DNA of 39,274 nucleotides, from assembly GCA_009903825.1 (NCBI GenBank), contig WYEN01000081.1:1-39274 (forward strand), given 5' to 3'. Source of the stretch: Desulfurococcales archaeon. Its GTDB lineage: Archaea > Thermoproteota > Thermoprotei_A > Sulfolobales > AG1. The notes under the pieces were generated by a model, which was given only the letters and a program-made list of their open reading frames with translations, made no database searches and was not told where the DNA came from. This document shows positions 15,654 through 23,682 of this stretch, piece by piece (position 1 is the first letter of the stretch; each line of letters starts with the position of its first letter). The translations under genes and the position numbers were made by a program.

Positions 15654-16235
15654 ATGTTCGTGAAGAATAAATTGAGTCTTGAGAAGAGCCCTCTTAAAAA
15701 AATTGATGTGAAAGAGATCTGTAGAGGGAGAAGAGTTGTTCTTCTTCAGAAAATTTTTGAGACACATGATGGAGAGAAGATTTTTAAAGATGTGATAAAT
15801 TTTGGAGAGGCCGTGGCGATCATCCCAATGATTGATGATGATCATGTTGTCTTGATAAGACAGTATAGAGCTCCTATTGAGAGATGGATTCATGAGATAC
15901 CTGCTGGCAAAGTTGAGAGTGGTGAAGATATTATAGATGCTGTTAAAAGAGAGTTGATTGAGGAGACAGGCTATATGCCCAAAGAGATCATATATTTAAA
16001 ATCTATATACACCGCTCCCGGCTATAGTGATGAGATTATTCATATTTTTATTGCAAAAGATCTTGTCTACGTAGGTTCTAAACCTGAGAAGGGAGAGATT
16101 ATCGAGACAAAGATCTATAGACTCTCAGATGCTATAAACATAGTGTTGAAAGAGGATCCTTCGGATGTGAAGACTTTAGTAGGCCTCTTGCTGGCTAAAG
16201 AGAATCTCAAGAGGATTATAGATGACAAGTCTTGA
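15654..16235 (+). CDS. Nudix hydrolase, ADP-ribose pyrophosphatase type
   Basis: 193 residues with a complete Nudix box starting at G85 (GX5EX7REUXEEXGU: G85, E91, R99, E100, E103, E104, G106). The preceding 'LIRQYRAPIERWIHEIPAG' is the ADP-ribose/NDP-sugar pyrophosphatase form, as is 'PGYSDEIIHIFIA' after it. The enzyme splits ADP-ribose or related nucleoside diphosphate sugars with Mg2+. The start is the ATG at 15654, placed for a leaderless message. The 3' end overlaps the EamA transporter by 14 nt, so the two form an operon. Confidence 0.9.
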   Translation: MFVKNKLSLEKSPLKKIDVKEICRGRRVVLLQKIFETHDGEKIFKDVINFGEAVAIIPMIDDDHVVLIRQYRAPIERWIHEIPAGKVESGEDIIDAVKRELIEETGYMPKEIIYLKSIYTAPGYSDEIIHIFIAKDLVYVGSKPEKGEIIETKIYRLSDAINIVLKEDPSDVKTLVGLLLAKENLKRIIDDKS

Positions 16236-17118
16236 GAAGATTAAGCTTGTCATAATAGGTATAGTAATTGTGATCTCTGTCTCATCAGCTTCTCTATTTG
16301 TTAAACTCACCTCATCCGCACCTTCTGTAGTAGGCTTCTGGAGATTATTTATAACATTGCTTATACTAGGATCTTATTATAATTTTAAGGAGCCTGAGAT
16401 ATGGAGAAAGATCTATAGATTGTCTAAGAAGATCCTTTATCTAAGTTTTTTATCAGGCTTTTTTCTTGCTCTACATTTCTATACATGGATCTGGAGTCTC
16501 AGGCTGACACCTGTCTATGTGGGAACCACTCTAGTAGATCTTTATCCGCTCTTCGCAACTTTAATGGCAATATTCTTTCTAAATGAATATCCTTCTAAAA
16601 AAGTTGTTCTAGGAGTGTTTCTAGGGATCTTTGGAATTATTCTCATAGGAGTTTCACAAGGAATTAATGAAATAGAGATCTCAAGAAACATGATAATAGG
16701 ATCTTTGTTAGCAATATTCGGAGGATTCTCTGCGGGAGTATATGTTGTTATAGGAAGATATGTTCGCACCAGAATAGACTCTTTGGCTATATACGTGATC
16801 CCTGTATATGTATCCACAACATTGACACTTCTATTCTTATCATATATTGATCAACAGAATATTCTAATGATCAGATATGAGGAGATCCCATGGCTAATTC
16901 TTCTAGCTGTGGGACCAATGATCGGTGGGCACACAATGCTTAATTATATACTTAGATTCGTCAAAGCATCAATAGCCTCGCTACTAATAATATTAGAGCC
17001 TGTGGGAGCCGCCATATTAGCCTTCATATTCTTAGGCGAGAAAGTTCCTTTGATAGGCGTCTTCGGAATGATAATGGCTGTATCAGGAGTCATGATAGCT
17101 TCTCTAGAGAGAGAATAG
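16222..17118 (+). CDS. EamA/DMT-family transporter
   Basis: 298 residues with about ten transmembrane helices and an internal duplication typical of EamA (drug/metabolite transporter) proteins. The first repeat has 'SASLFVKLTSSAPSVVGFWR' and 'TPVYVGTTLVDLYPLFATLM'. The second has 'GGHTMLNYILRFVKASIASL' and 'LEPVGAAILAFIFLGE'. Substrates in this family range from amino acids to nucleotides and sugars and cannot be told here. It is translated with the Nudix gene. The next genes converge on it. Confidence 0.85.
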   Translation: MTSLEKIKLVIIGIVIVISVSSASLFVKLTSSAPSVVGFWRLFITLLILGSYYNFKEPEIWRKIYRLSKKILYLSFLSGFFLALHFYTWIWSLRLTPVYVGTTLVDLYPLFATLMAIFFLNEYPSKKVVLGVFLGIFGIILIGVSQGINEIEISRNMIIGSLLAIFGGFSAGVYVVIGRYVRTRIDSLAIYVIPVYVSTTLTLLFLSYIDQQNILMIRYEEIPWLILLAVGPMIGGHTMLNYILRFVKASIASLLIILEPVGAAILAFIFLGEKVPLIGVFGMIMAVSGVMIASLERE

Positions 17119-17120
17119 GA

Positions 17121-17399
17121 TCAGCCTATGTCAATCCCAAGATCTTTCAAAAGATCTTTTAAATCTCTTATTCTCTTAAGTAGAACAAGTCCTTTATCAG
17201 TGATCTTAACTCTTCTACTTCTCTCATCAACAATCATATGAACAATATTTTTATCGTTAAGCTCATCCAAGATCTTGACAAGCCTGTCGTAAGCCAGTCC
17301 AGTTGCTGTGGCAAGTCTCGTGGCCAAAACTTCTCCTCCCTCTCTCTCTATGTAGCTTAATATATCGTATATGATAGATATTCTGCTTCTCTTCTTCAT
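17121..17399 (-). CDS. Winged-helix transcription regulator (HTH_45-like)
   Basis: 92 residues forming one compact winged helix: 'ISIIYDILSYIEREGG', then recognition region 'LATRLATATGLAYDRLVKIL', wing 'IVHMIVDERSRRVKITDKGL' and a C-terminal helix rich in Leu/Lys for dimerisation. This is the small archaeal PadR/HTH_45 class. It overlaps the upstream membrane protein gene by 4 nt (ATGA), a frequent arrangement in Crenarchaeota in which the membrane partner may pass a signal to the regulator. The target is unknown. Confidence 0.8.
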   Translation of the reverse strand: MKKRSRISIIYDILSYIEREGGEVLATRLATATGLAYDRLVKILDELNDKNIVHMIVDERSRRVKITDKGLVLLKRIRDLKDLLKDLGIDIG

Positions 17400-17953
17400 C
17401 TAATGATCCTCCTGACATAAACAAGACTCATGAGAAGAGCTCCAGAGACTCTGATAAACTCTGAGAGTATAAGTATATAAATAAGTTGTAAAGGATCTGG
17501 AGTAAGGATCCAGAGGCCTCTCAATAGATAAGATGCTGAGAACATTAGAAGACCTATTCTCACAAATCCTCTGAAGCCTGATTGAGATAATATAAGAAAT
17601 AATGTTGTTATAAAATCTAATGTCGAGGGCATCAAAAGATATATCGGCGGGATCATAAGATAGACAGATGTCTTCTCAAAAGATCTTTTCGAAGACCATA
17701 TTAAATAAGATGCTGACAAAGCTGATGCAGGAGACAGAGTATAGAGAGAATATGATATGCTCGGCTCCTGAACAAGAATGCTTAATATCATTATCAACTG
17801 ACTTATTGAAAACATAAGATACCCCAGAAAAAGTCTCATCCAGATCTGGTCGGAATATAATCTGTACATCCTCAGAAAAACTATTGATAAAATAAGAAAA
17901 AGAGCTGAAGAAAACAAACTTAAAGACGCTATCACATAAAATATCTCGATCAT
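17396..17953 (-). CDS. Integral membrane protein paired with the winged-helix regulator
   Basis: About 185 residues with five to six transmembrane helices, a charged loop in 'YRLYSDQIWMRL' and a basic C-terminus (VRRIIR). No enzymatic motif. A TTG at 17962 is in frame, but the ATG at 17953 fits a TATA-like element (TATATATTTTTATC on the minus strand, near 17990-18003) better, allowing a nearly leaderless start. Function inferred only from its pairing with a small DNA-binding protein: possibly a membrane sensor. Confidence 0.65.
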   Translation of the reverse strand: MIEIFYVIASLSLFSSALFLILSIVFLRMYRLYSDQIWMRLFLGYLMFSISQLIMILSILVQEPSISYSLYTLSPASALSASYLIWSSKRSFEKTSVYLMIPPIYLLMPSTLDFITTLFLILSQSGFRGFVRIGLLMFSASYLLRGLWILTPDPLQLIYILILSEFIRVSGALLMSLVYVRRIIR

Positions 17954-17962
17954 TACAGCCAA

Positions 17963-18243
17963 CGGCCTCGTTACATATTAAACTGAGAGATAAAAATATA
18001 TAACCCAAGATCAAAAGTTTAACGAAAAATAGATGAACAAATAAGAAATAACAGATCGAGCAGATATATCATACAGCATCTGACAGATGAGATAAATTAA
18101 AAAGACAACACATCATACAACAAGATCTTTATAATACTATTCGACACTAAAGATCTTATGATCTATTTATAAACCCTTTAATTTAACATCTGAGCAAAAA
18201 AAAGCTTTTATACAAATAATATTAATGATGAAGGTGTCAAATT
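17963..18243. other. Divergent intergenic region
   Basis: 281 bp with no gene. It holds the promoter of the minus-strand membrane/regulator pair and, on the plus side, CTTTTATACAAA near 18206-18218, about 26 bp before a probable start close to the ATG at 18244. Confidence 0.45.
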
Positions 18244-18939
18244 ATGAGATATAAAAAACTTATATTAACATTGATAGTATCATCAATAATAATATCGATA
18301 TCAATCATCTCCATATTATATTCCACAACCTCTGCTAACCCATTTAATAAAAACAGTTCTACGAGAGTTTCAGAGGTAGCCTTTTCAGTGCTTAAAGACT
18401 ATGATCTTATGTTCGTCGGCGAATCTGATAATGAATGGTTTAATAGTCTCCGGAGAGAGCTTAAAACATATAATATAAGCATCTCCGAGTTTAAAGATCT
18501 TGAGGATATTTTAGCTAAGCCTGAGAAGCTTAGAACTAATGCCATAGGAGTTTTAATAATATTCAGCGGTGATTATCTAGATAAAAACCTGAATAATACT
18601 AAATTTATCAACAGCCTTAGAATGATCCATGAATTATGTGGAGAGGGGAGATGTTTCTATGTAGCTGTCGGAGGAAAAACATCGAGACTATTTGATGTTC
18701 TAGACAAAGCAGGGATATATTCAGTTTACCAACCGACATCCAGAGGATTCACATATGTTAATCCAGCCAATGATAATCCTAAGGCCGCCGGATTACATCT
18801 CGAAGTTTGCACCCATGAATCAAAGAAATGGATCGTACCTGGAGTCTTCGGAACCAACGCGAGTTCTGTTGAAAGCCTTGTTGAAGGATTAGCATACTGG
18901 CTTCTAAGGGAGAGAGAAAGTCCTTGTGTAATTAAATAG
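18244..18939 (+). CDS. Secreted protein of unknown function (first of a four-gene secreted island)
   Basis: 231 residues. Residues 6-28 form a signal peptide or anchor. The exported part has an alternating alpha/beta look: 'YDLMFVGESDNEWFNSL', 'AIGVLIIFSGDYL', 'CFYVAVGGKTSRLFDVL', then 'LAYWLLRERE'. Four cysteines (two in 'CGEGRC', one in 'LEVCTHES', one near the end) could make disulfides. I do not recognise the family. The next secreted gene starts 12 nt after its stop, so they are probably one operon. Confidence 0.65.
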   Translation: MRYKKLILTLIVSSIIISISIISILYSTTSANPFNKNSSTRVSEVAFSVLKDYDLMFVGESDNEWFNSLRRELKTYNISISEFKDLEDILAKPEKLRTNAIGVLIIFSGDYLDKNLNNTKFINSLRMIHELCGEGRCFYVAVGGKTSRLFDVLDKAGIYSVYQPTSRGFTYVNPANDNPKAAGLHLEVCTHESKKWIVPGVFGTNASSVESLVEGLAYWLLRERESPCVIK

Positions 18940-18951
18940 AGGGAGAAGATT

Positions 18952-19719
18952 ATGAGATTAATTTTGATCAAGATCTTTATGTTGACGCTATCATTAATAT
19001 TAATATCTCTTATACCTCACATTAACGTATATGCAGATGCGCCATATCTGACTAAAGTTGGTTATTATTATCTCCCTCAGTTGATAGATTCTAATCCGCA
19101 TGGTAGACTAAATCTTTATGTGGTTATTTACCGGTTGATGAATGATGGCAATCCTAATTACGACTGGTATTACTATTTTATTCAAATACAAACTGTTCCT
19201 GGAAAAGTTGCTTATAACAGTGATTGGGTTACAGCTGATCATACAGCAGAACACACCTTAGCCAGTTTTGATGCTGGTACAAATAACTGGTTTGTTGATT
19301 ATGATCCAACAACTTTCTATGGCTATTATAGTGCTAGTACGTCTGTCATAGTGCGTTTAACTGCTGGATATATATTCACATATAAATATGATATATCATA
19401 TGTTAAAGTTATTGACTTAAGCGATTATTCACAATATAGAATTAAATGGATTCATGACTTTAATGAACAGGGGGCTCCTCCAGGCTCGTCTCCAGATAGC
19501 ATATATAATGCGAAGCCTAGTTTTGTGGTATTAGCTAAATATGTGTCTATGTGTGATGGAGTTCTTGGATACTGTTGGAGTGGCACATTCGCGCACGTTG
19601 TAGCTAGTTATAGAGTGACTTTCGGCCATCAATTATGTTGGTTAGGAATATGGTGCTGGTGGGAGTATAAAACATTTGATTCAGATGTGCTCTATCTTTA
19701 TGTATCCACCAGTTATTAA
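18952..19719 (+). CDS. Secreted aromatic-rich beta protein of unknown function
   Basis: 255 residues with a clear signal peptide (residues 4-28, ending near 'NVYADA'). The mature part is rich in Tyr and Trp, with short alternating strands ('YYYLPQLIDSN', 'YDWYYYFIQIQTVPG'). The C-terminus has four cysteines in two pairs ('CDGVLGYC' and 'CWLGIWC'), suggesting two disulfides that stiffen a beta-sandwich. No family is recognised. GATC sites are sparser here than in the metabolic genes nearby (I count four in the gene), suggesting a different history. It lies directly behind the 231-residue secreted protein with an SD-like GGGAGAAG. Confidence 0.65.
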   Translation: MRLILIKIFMLTLSLILISLIPHINVYADAPYLTKVGYYYLPQLIDSNPHGRLNLYVVIYRLMNDGNPNYDWYYYFIQIQTVPGKVAYNSDWVTADHTAEHTLASFDAGTNNWFVDYDPTTFYGYYSASTSVIVRLTAGYIFTYKYDISYVKVIDLSDYSQYRIKWIHDFNEQGAPPGSSPDSIYNAKPSFVVLAKYVSMCDGVLGYCWSGTFAHVVASYRVTFGHQLCWLGIWCWWEYKTFDSDVLYLYVSTSY

Positions 19720-19780
19720 ATAGATTTCTTTTAAACATCCTAATTTAATTAAAAACCTTATATGATTATGCTATTATGCT

Positions 19781-19940
19781 ATTGATATTTTGATAACCTA
19801 GTATTAATTAAATAATGTCTATCTTAGGGATCCTTGGATAAATTTATTTAGATGAGGAAGACACATTAAGGATCTTATTATTGATCTATTGATAACTAAT
19901 GTATTTAATAATAGGATCCTCACATAATTTATTTAGATGA
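19781..19940 (+). repeat. Imperfect tandem duplication in the intergenic region
   Basis: Two similar units lie at 19781-19855 and 19880-19940. Each starts ATTGAT..(T/A)TTGATAAC, continues AT-rich, then has GGATCCT and ends with the exact 15-mer AATTTATTTAGATGA (19841-19855 and 19926-19940). The units differ by small indels. They lie between the second and third secreted genes, just upstream of a TATA box (TTTATAAATA at 19977-19986), so they could be operator copies. Confidence 0.65.
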
Positions 19941-20004
19941 TGAAATAGATCATGAATTCACTTTTTGTGAGCAGAGTTTATAAATATGTTAGCAACTAGG
20001 TAGA

Positions 20005-20556
20005 ATGATGAGAACAATGTATAGACTAGATAAATCAAAAATATTTATAGCATTGCTTGTGTTAGCAGTGATAGCAGCAGGACTTACATATGTAGTCTAT
20101 GCCAAAAATATAAATGCTGCTGCAACGAATAATACAACAACTTCAACAGCTCAGAATCTATCAGCCAACCACTGTGTATGTATATGTGAAAAAGATGGCA
20201 AACATGTTAAGAATAAGAATGTTAATGAACATAAGGAGGAGAGAGGAGCTGGTCATCTCTATAATTTGACTACGTTGGAGGGTGTCGTGGTCAATAAGAG
20301 TGTTCATCCATTTAGTCTGACTCTGTCTGTAAACAATGTTAATTATACAATGATATTTATGAGATTTTATGTTAGAGAGAGCGATGGAGCGCTTGTTTAC
20401 GGCCCATGGATCTTTAATAATGTTCATGTGGGAGATACTGTAACTGTCAAAACTGTTGTTGCGGCTAACAAGACTGTTGCTCCAATACTTTCAATAACAG
20501 TTGGAGGACAAAACTATACTACGCCATATCTATATAGTTTTCTGTTGAGACATTAG
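20005..20556 (+). CDS. Secreted protein with Cys motif and beta domain, unknown function
   Basis: 183 residues. A signal peptide or anchor covers about 12-33, then a Thr/Asn-rich linker (NNTTTSTAQN), the motif 'HCVCICEKDGKHV', a basic/acidic stretch, and a C-terminal beta domain ('TTLEGVVVNKSVHPFSLTLS', 'VNNVNYTMIFMRFYV', 'VHVGDTVTVKTVV'). This domain may be OB-like. Several NxT/S sequons suggest glycosylation. The TATA box TTTATAAATA at 19977-19986 predicts a start at about 20005-20008, so the mRNA is leaderless. A related domain style is seen in the next gene. Function unknown. Confidence 0.65.
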   Translation: MMRTMYRLDKSKIFIALLVLAVIAAGLTYVVYAKNINAAATNNTTTSTAQNLSANHCVCICEKDGKHVKNKNVNEHKEERGAGHLYNLTTLEGVVVNKSVHPFSLTLSVNNVNYTMIFMRFYVRESDGALVYGPWIFNNVHVGDTVTVKTVVAANKTVAPILSITVGGQNYTTPYLYSFLLRH

Positions 20557-20647
20557 ATGGAGAATGTATTATGAATATTAAAACAGTTTATTTTTTAATT
20601 TTTAATAACATCTTATTAATCGAGACATCTGTTTCGAGGTGAATATT

Positions 20648-21160
20648 TTGAAGAGATATATTGACATGATCTTTGCAATTATTTTTCCTCTCATAATATT
20701 TCTCATAGCATTATCTATCTACCCGATCGAGGCTGGTGAGGCGAGCGTTCTTAACGAGATCGCTGGGTCTCAGACTAACATCAGCATAGAATATCCTGCC
20801 TATGTATCTGCGTTAATTCCTGTCTCAGGATATAAAGGTGTTGTGAAAGGAGAGGGAGTTATAAAAGATGTCAGACTAAGATTTTTTGATAAAAAATCTT
20901 TTCTTGAGATATATATTACGATTGATGATGAAGAGGCTCGTATCATTATTATTAATCCGAATATAACTTCTGCAGAGATTAGCAAGCTTGTTGGCGCAAA
21001 AACTTATTTCATCGGTAAAATGATCAAGATAAAAGGAAAAGATTATATACTCACGGCAGAAGCCATGATCTATGAGAAAGATACAAAATCTTTTATAAAG
21101 ATCGTCTCTATGAGAGAATGGTTTAGAAAAGATCTTGGAGATAAGAAAGGACATGATTAA
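20648..21160 (+). CDS. Secreted/anchored small beta-domain protein
   Basis: About 170 residues: an N-terminal hydrophobic segment (IFAIIFPLIIFLIALSIYP), then a soluble domain with alternating strands ('GVVKGEGVIKDVRLRFF', 'FLEIYITIDDEEARIIIINP', 'TYFIGKMIKIKGKDYILTAE'), compatible with an OB-like barrel. A GTG at 20639 is in frame but is part of GAGGTGA (20635-20641), a strong SD, which correctly spaces the TTG at 20648; I use that start. Fourth gene of the secreted island. No family recognised. Confidence 0.65.
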   Translation: MKRYIDMIFAIIFPLIIFLIALSIYPIEAGEASVLNEIAGSQTNISIEYPAYVSALIPVSGYKGVVKGEGVIKDVRLRFFDKKSFLEIYITIDDEEARIIIINPNITSAEISKLVGAKTYFIGKMIKIKGKDYILTAEAMIYEKDTKSFIKIVSMREWFRKDLGDKKGHD

Positions 21161-21242
21161 TAATCATCAGATGTTCCAGCCATCATCATATATCAGAAGA
21201 CCCTCTTTTCATCCTCTAAATAAATAAATATTCTTCCAGTAA

Positions 21243-21251
21243 AAATTTTAA
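21243..21251 (+). promoter_or_regulatory. TATA-like element of the incomplete tRNA gene
   Basis: AAATTTTAA at 21243-21251 lies about 28-30 bp before the first tRNA-like base (21279), close to the usual distance in archaeal tRNA genes. Confidence 0.5.
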
Positions 21252-21278
21252 TCTCTGAACAATATTATTATATTGAGT

Positions 21279-21340
21279 AGCCGGGTCGTCTAGCGGCCAA
21301 GGATGCGGGGCTCTGGACCGCCACCGTCTCTCCCGGGTTC
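21279..21340 (+). tRNA. Incomplete tRNA-Gln(CTG)-like gene: possible 5' half of a split tRNA, or a pseudo-tRNA
   Basis: Visible parts are acceptor 5' strand AGCCGGG (21279-21285), D-arm GTCT...GGAT with GG in the loop, 26G, anticodon stem 5' strand CGGGG, and loop CTCTGGA (anticodon CTG at 21313-21315). Up to about 21319 the sequence looks like a normal crenarchaeal tRNA-Gln. After that the 3' anticodon strand should be CCCCG but reads CCGCC. Only the beginning of a T-arm (CCCGGGTTC, 21332-21340) follows; the T-stem 3' strand and acceptor 3' strand are absent, and ATCAATCTGATTTTTT takes their place. A TATA box and a T-run frame the unit. Either it is a 5' half with a GC-rich trailer for trans-splicing, or a decayed or recombined tRNA. 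Confidence 0.5.
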
Positions 21341-21341
21341 A

Positions 21342-21620
21342 TCAATCTGATTTTTTCTCACATCTCTCTAGATAATCATTGATACAGTCATAATAATTAG
21401 CTAGATAATGATATCCCTCTGAGATCTTTTCTAACACCTCTGTACATGGAAGATTATATTCTTTTGATATTCTAATTGTTTTTCTAAGAATCTTCATTCC
21501 CTCACTTGTTGGAATAAGATTTTTATCAAGATATTCTCTAGATATACCTATCATACTTAGAAACCTCAGTACCTCATTAAATTTCTCACATAAAGTCTCT
21601 AACTCAACATCTCTCTTCAA
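21342..21620 (-). CDS. Small helical protein of unknown function
   Basis: 92 residues, all helical in appearance, with three cysteines. No domain is recognised. The TTG start at 21620 has GTGAT a few bases upstream. The gene ends directly at the tRNA-like unit, so the two transcripts converge and overlap. The protein could be real or a chance frame; its charged, helix-forming composition favours real. Confidence 0.5.
   Translation of the reverse strand: MKRDVELETLCEKFNEVLRFLSMIGISREYLDKNLIPTSEGMKILRKTIRISKEYNLPCTEVLEKISEGYHYLANYYDCINDYLERCEKKSD
21350..21356 (+). terminator. T-run after the tRNA-like unit
   Basis: GATTTTTTC at 21349-21357 would end a short RNA of about 75 nt. The same bases encode lysine codons of the small convergent gene, so they may instead simply be coding. 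Confidence 0.35.
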
Positions 21621-21675
21621 ATATCACATCCATTATAAAGTTGTTTATTATTTAAATAATCTTTAGGGACAACTG

Positions 21676-22431
21676 ATGACTTTATATGATCTTAGAGATA
21701 AAGTTGCTATCATTACAGGATCTGGTAGAGGAATTGGTAGAGCAATTGCTATTAGACTTGCTATGGAGAAGACTAAAGTTGTTATTAATGCTAAAAGAGG
21801 AGTTGAAGAAGCTGTTGAGACTGTTGAGAGAATAAAACAGATCGGTGGCGAAGCTATATATGTCATAAGCGATGTCTCAACAAGAGAAGGTTGCAAAAAA
21901 CTTGTTGATAAAGCTTTTGAGGTTTTTGGAAGAATAGATATCTTAGTTAATAATGCTGGCGTAGGTTTATACGCGCTTTTTAAAGATTTAGATGAACAGT
22001 TATTAGAGAAACAGATCTCAGCTGACTTCAGATCTGTTGTATATTGTTCTCAAGAGGCTTTGAGATATATGAGAGAAGATAGTGTTATAGTTAATATAGC
22101 CTCTCTAGCAGGAATAAAACCTTTGTATGGGACATCTATATATAATGCTATGAAGGCGGCGGTTATTCAATTAACCAAAAGTATGGCTCTTGAACTTGCT
22201 GAGAGAAGAGTAAGAGTATTCAGCGTGGCTCCCGGTTTCGTAAGAACTAAAATGGGTTTAAGTTATTTCAAGGTTCTGAATATAGATCCTGATGAATGGG
22301 CTGAGAAACATACTTTAATAAAAAGATTAATAGATCCTGAGGAGGTGGCAGAGCTGGTTGTGTCTCTGATAAAGATACCATCTTTTGTTGGAGAGACTGT
22401 GATAATAGATGGAGGAGCATCTCTGATCTAA
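21676..22431 (+). CDS. Short-chain dehydrogenase/reductase (FabG-like)
   Basis: 251 residues, a classical SDR: cofactor motif TGSGRGIG at 14-21, NNAG at 92-95, catalytic Ser143 in 'IASLAG', and YNAMK with Tyr156 and Lys160. The C-terminus 'SFVGETVIIDGGASLI' is standard. The second glycine-rich strand is followed by 'NAKRG', which favours NADP over NAD. The likely role is 3-oxoacyl or hydroxyacyl reduction, suggested by the thiolase and DUF35 genes downstream on the same strand (56-bp gap). Confidence 0.9.
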   Translation: MTLYDLRDKVAIITGSGRGIGRAIAIRLAMEKTKVVINAKRGVEEAVETVERIKQIGGEAIYVISDVSTREGCKKLVDKAFEVFGRIDILVNNAGVGLYALFKDLDEQLLEKQISADFRSVVYCSQEALRYMREDSVIVNIASLAGIKPLYGTSIYNAMKAAVIQLTKSMALELAERRVRVFSVAPGFVRTKMGLSYFKVLNIDPDEWAEKHTLIKRLIDPEEVAELVVSLIKIPSFVGETVIIDGGASLI

Positions 22432-22487
22432 TAGATGAACATTTGATTTATAAGATCTGTTGATAAAAATATATTGAGGGATGTTTC

Positions 22488-23678
22488 TTGAGAAGAAAAG
22501 TGGCCATCGTTGGGACAGGACATTCTATATATGGTGTTAGAAATGATGTTAATCTTCCTGAGCTGGCGTATGAATCTATTAAAGAGGCTGTTGATGAAGC
22601 TAAGATAGGGTTAGACGATATAGATCTTGTTGTTGTAGGAAATGTTGGAGGCTGGAGTAGTGAATATCTGCCTGCGATAGTGATTAATGAATATGCTGAT
22701 TTAGCTGGAAAATCTACTTTCAGAATCGAGGCTGCATGTGCCACAGGAAGCGCTGCCATCAAAACCGCTGTGGATGCTATAGCATCTGGAGAGGCTGATA
22801 TCGCATTAGTTGTAGGTGTTGAGAAGATGAATGAGAGTCTCACGCCAGTTGTCGTAGAGTTTATAGGTAGATCAGGAAATTACTTCTGGGAGTTTCAGAA
22901 TTTCGGCCTCACATTCCCCGGCTATTATGCTCTCTACGCAACTTACTACATGTTTAACTACGGCGTTAAAGAAGAAGATCTATGTTTAATAGCTGTTAAA
23001 AATCATCATTATGCAAGTATGAATCCTAAGGCTCATTTCCAGAGAAAAATAACAGTTGATGAATGTATGAAAAGCAGATATATCGCATGGCCTCTGAAAC
23101 TATACGACTCATGTCCTATATCAGATGGTTCTGCAAGCATAATTTTAGCAAGCGAGGAGATTGCCACGAAAATCACTGATACTCCTATATGGATAGAGGC
23201 AATAGGCTCCGCAAGTGATACTAGCAATATAACTCGAAGAAAAGATTTCACAGGATTATATGCAGCAAGAAAAGCTGCCTCAGAAGCATATAAAAAAGCT
23301 AGGCTTGATCCAGGCGAAATAACTCGTCATCTAGATCTTGCGGAAGTTCACGATTGTTTCACAATAGCTGAGATAATGGCTTACGAAGATCTTGGTTTTG
23401 CTAAAAGAGGTGAAGGAGTCAAACTAATAAGAGAAGGTCAGACATATATTGGAGGTTTAATACCTGTTAACTTGAGCGGCGGCTTAAAAGCTAAAGGTCA
23501 TCCTATAGCTGCAACAGGAGTAGGTATGGCTGTTGAAATAGCTAGACAGCTATGGAACAAAATAGAGAGAGGTAGACAGGCTCCGATAAAAAATGGTAGA
23601 GGACTTGCTCATAATGTTGGTGGGACGGGACATTATGCATATGTTACAATATATAGTTTGACAAAGCCTAGAGGATGA
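22488..23678 (+). CDS. Thiolase-family acetyl-CoA C-acetyltransferase (SCP-x type)
   Basis: 396 residues. Nucleophile Cys84 is in 'IEAACATGSAA', His288 in 'AEVHDCF', and His338 in 'LKAKGHPIAATGV'; these are the thiolase active-site positions of the archaeal/SCP-x group. In archaea such enzymes condense or cleave acetyl-CoA units and form a complex with a DUF35 protein, which is encoded 4 nt downstream. The start is TTG at 22488 (protein begins LRRKVAIVG), with a GAGGGATG SD. It may work in acyl-CoA breakdown together with the SDR, or in acetoacetyl-CoA formation. Confidence 0.92.
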   Translation: MRRKVAIVGTGHSIYGVRNDVNLPELAYESIKEAVDEAKIGLDDIDLVVVGNVGGWSSEYLPAIVINEYADLAGKSTFRIEAACATGSAAIKTAVDAIASGEADIALVVGVEKMNESLTPVVVEFIGRSGNYFWEFQNFGLTFPGYYALYATYYMFNYGVKEEDLCLIAVKNHHYASMNPKAHFQRKITVDECMKSRYIAWPLKLYDSCPISDGSASIILASEEIATKITDTPIWIEAIGSASDTSNITRRKDFTGLYAARKAASEAYKKARLDPGEITRHLDLAEVHDCFTIAEIMAYEDLGFAKRGEGVKLIREGQTYIGGLIPVNLSGGLKAKGHPIAATGVGMAVEIARQLWNKIERGRQAPIKNGRGLAHNVGGTGHYAYVTIYSLTKPRG

Positions 23679-23682
23679 GATC

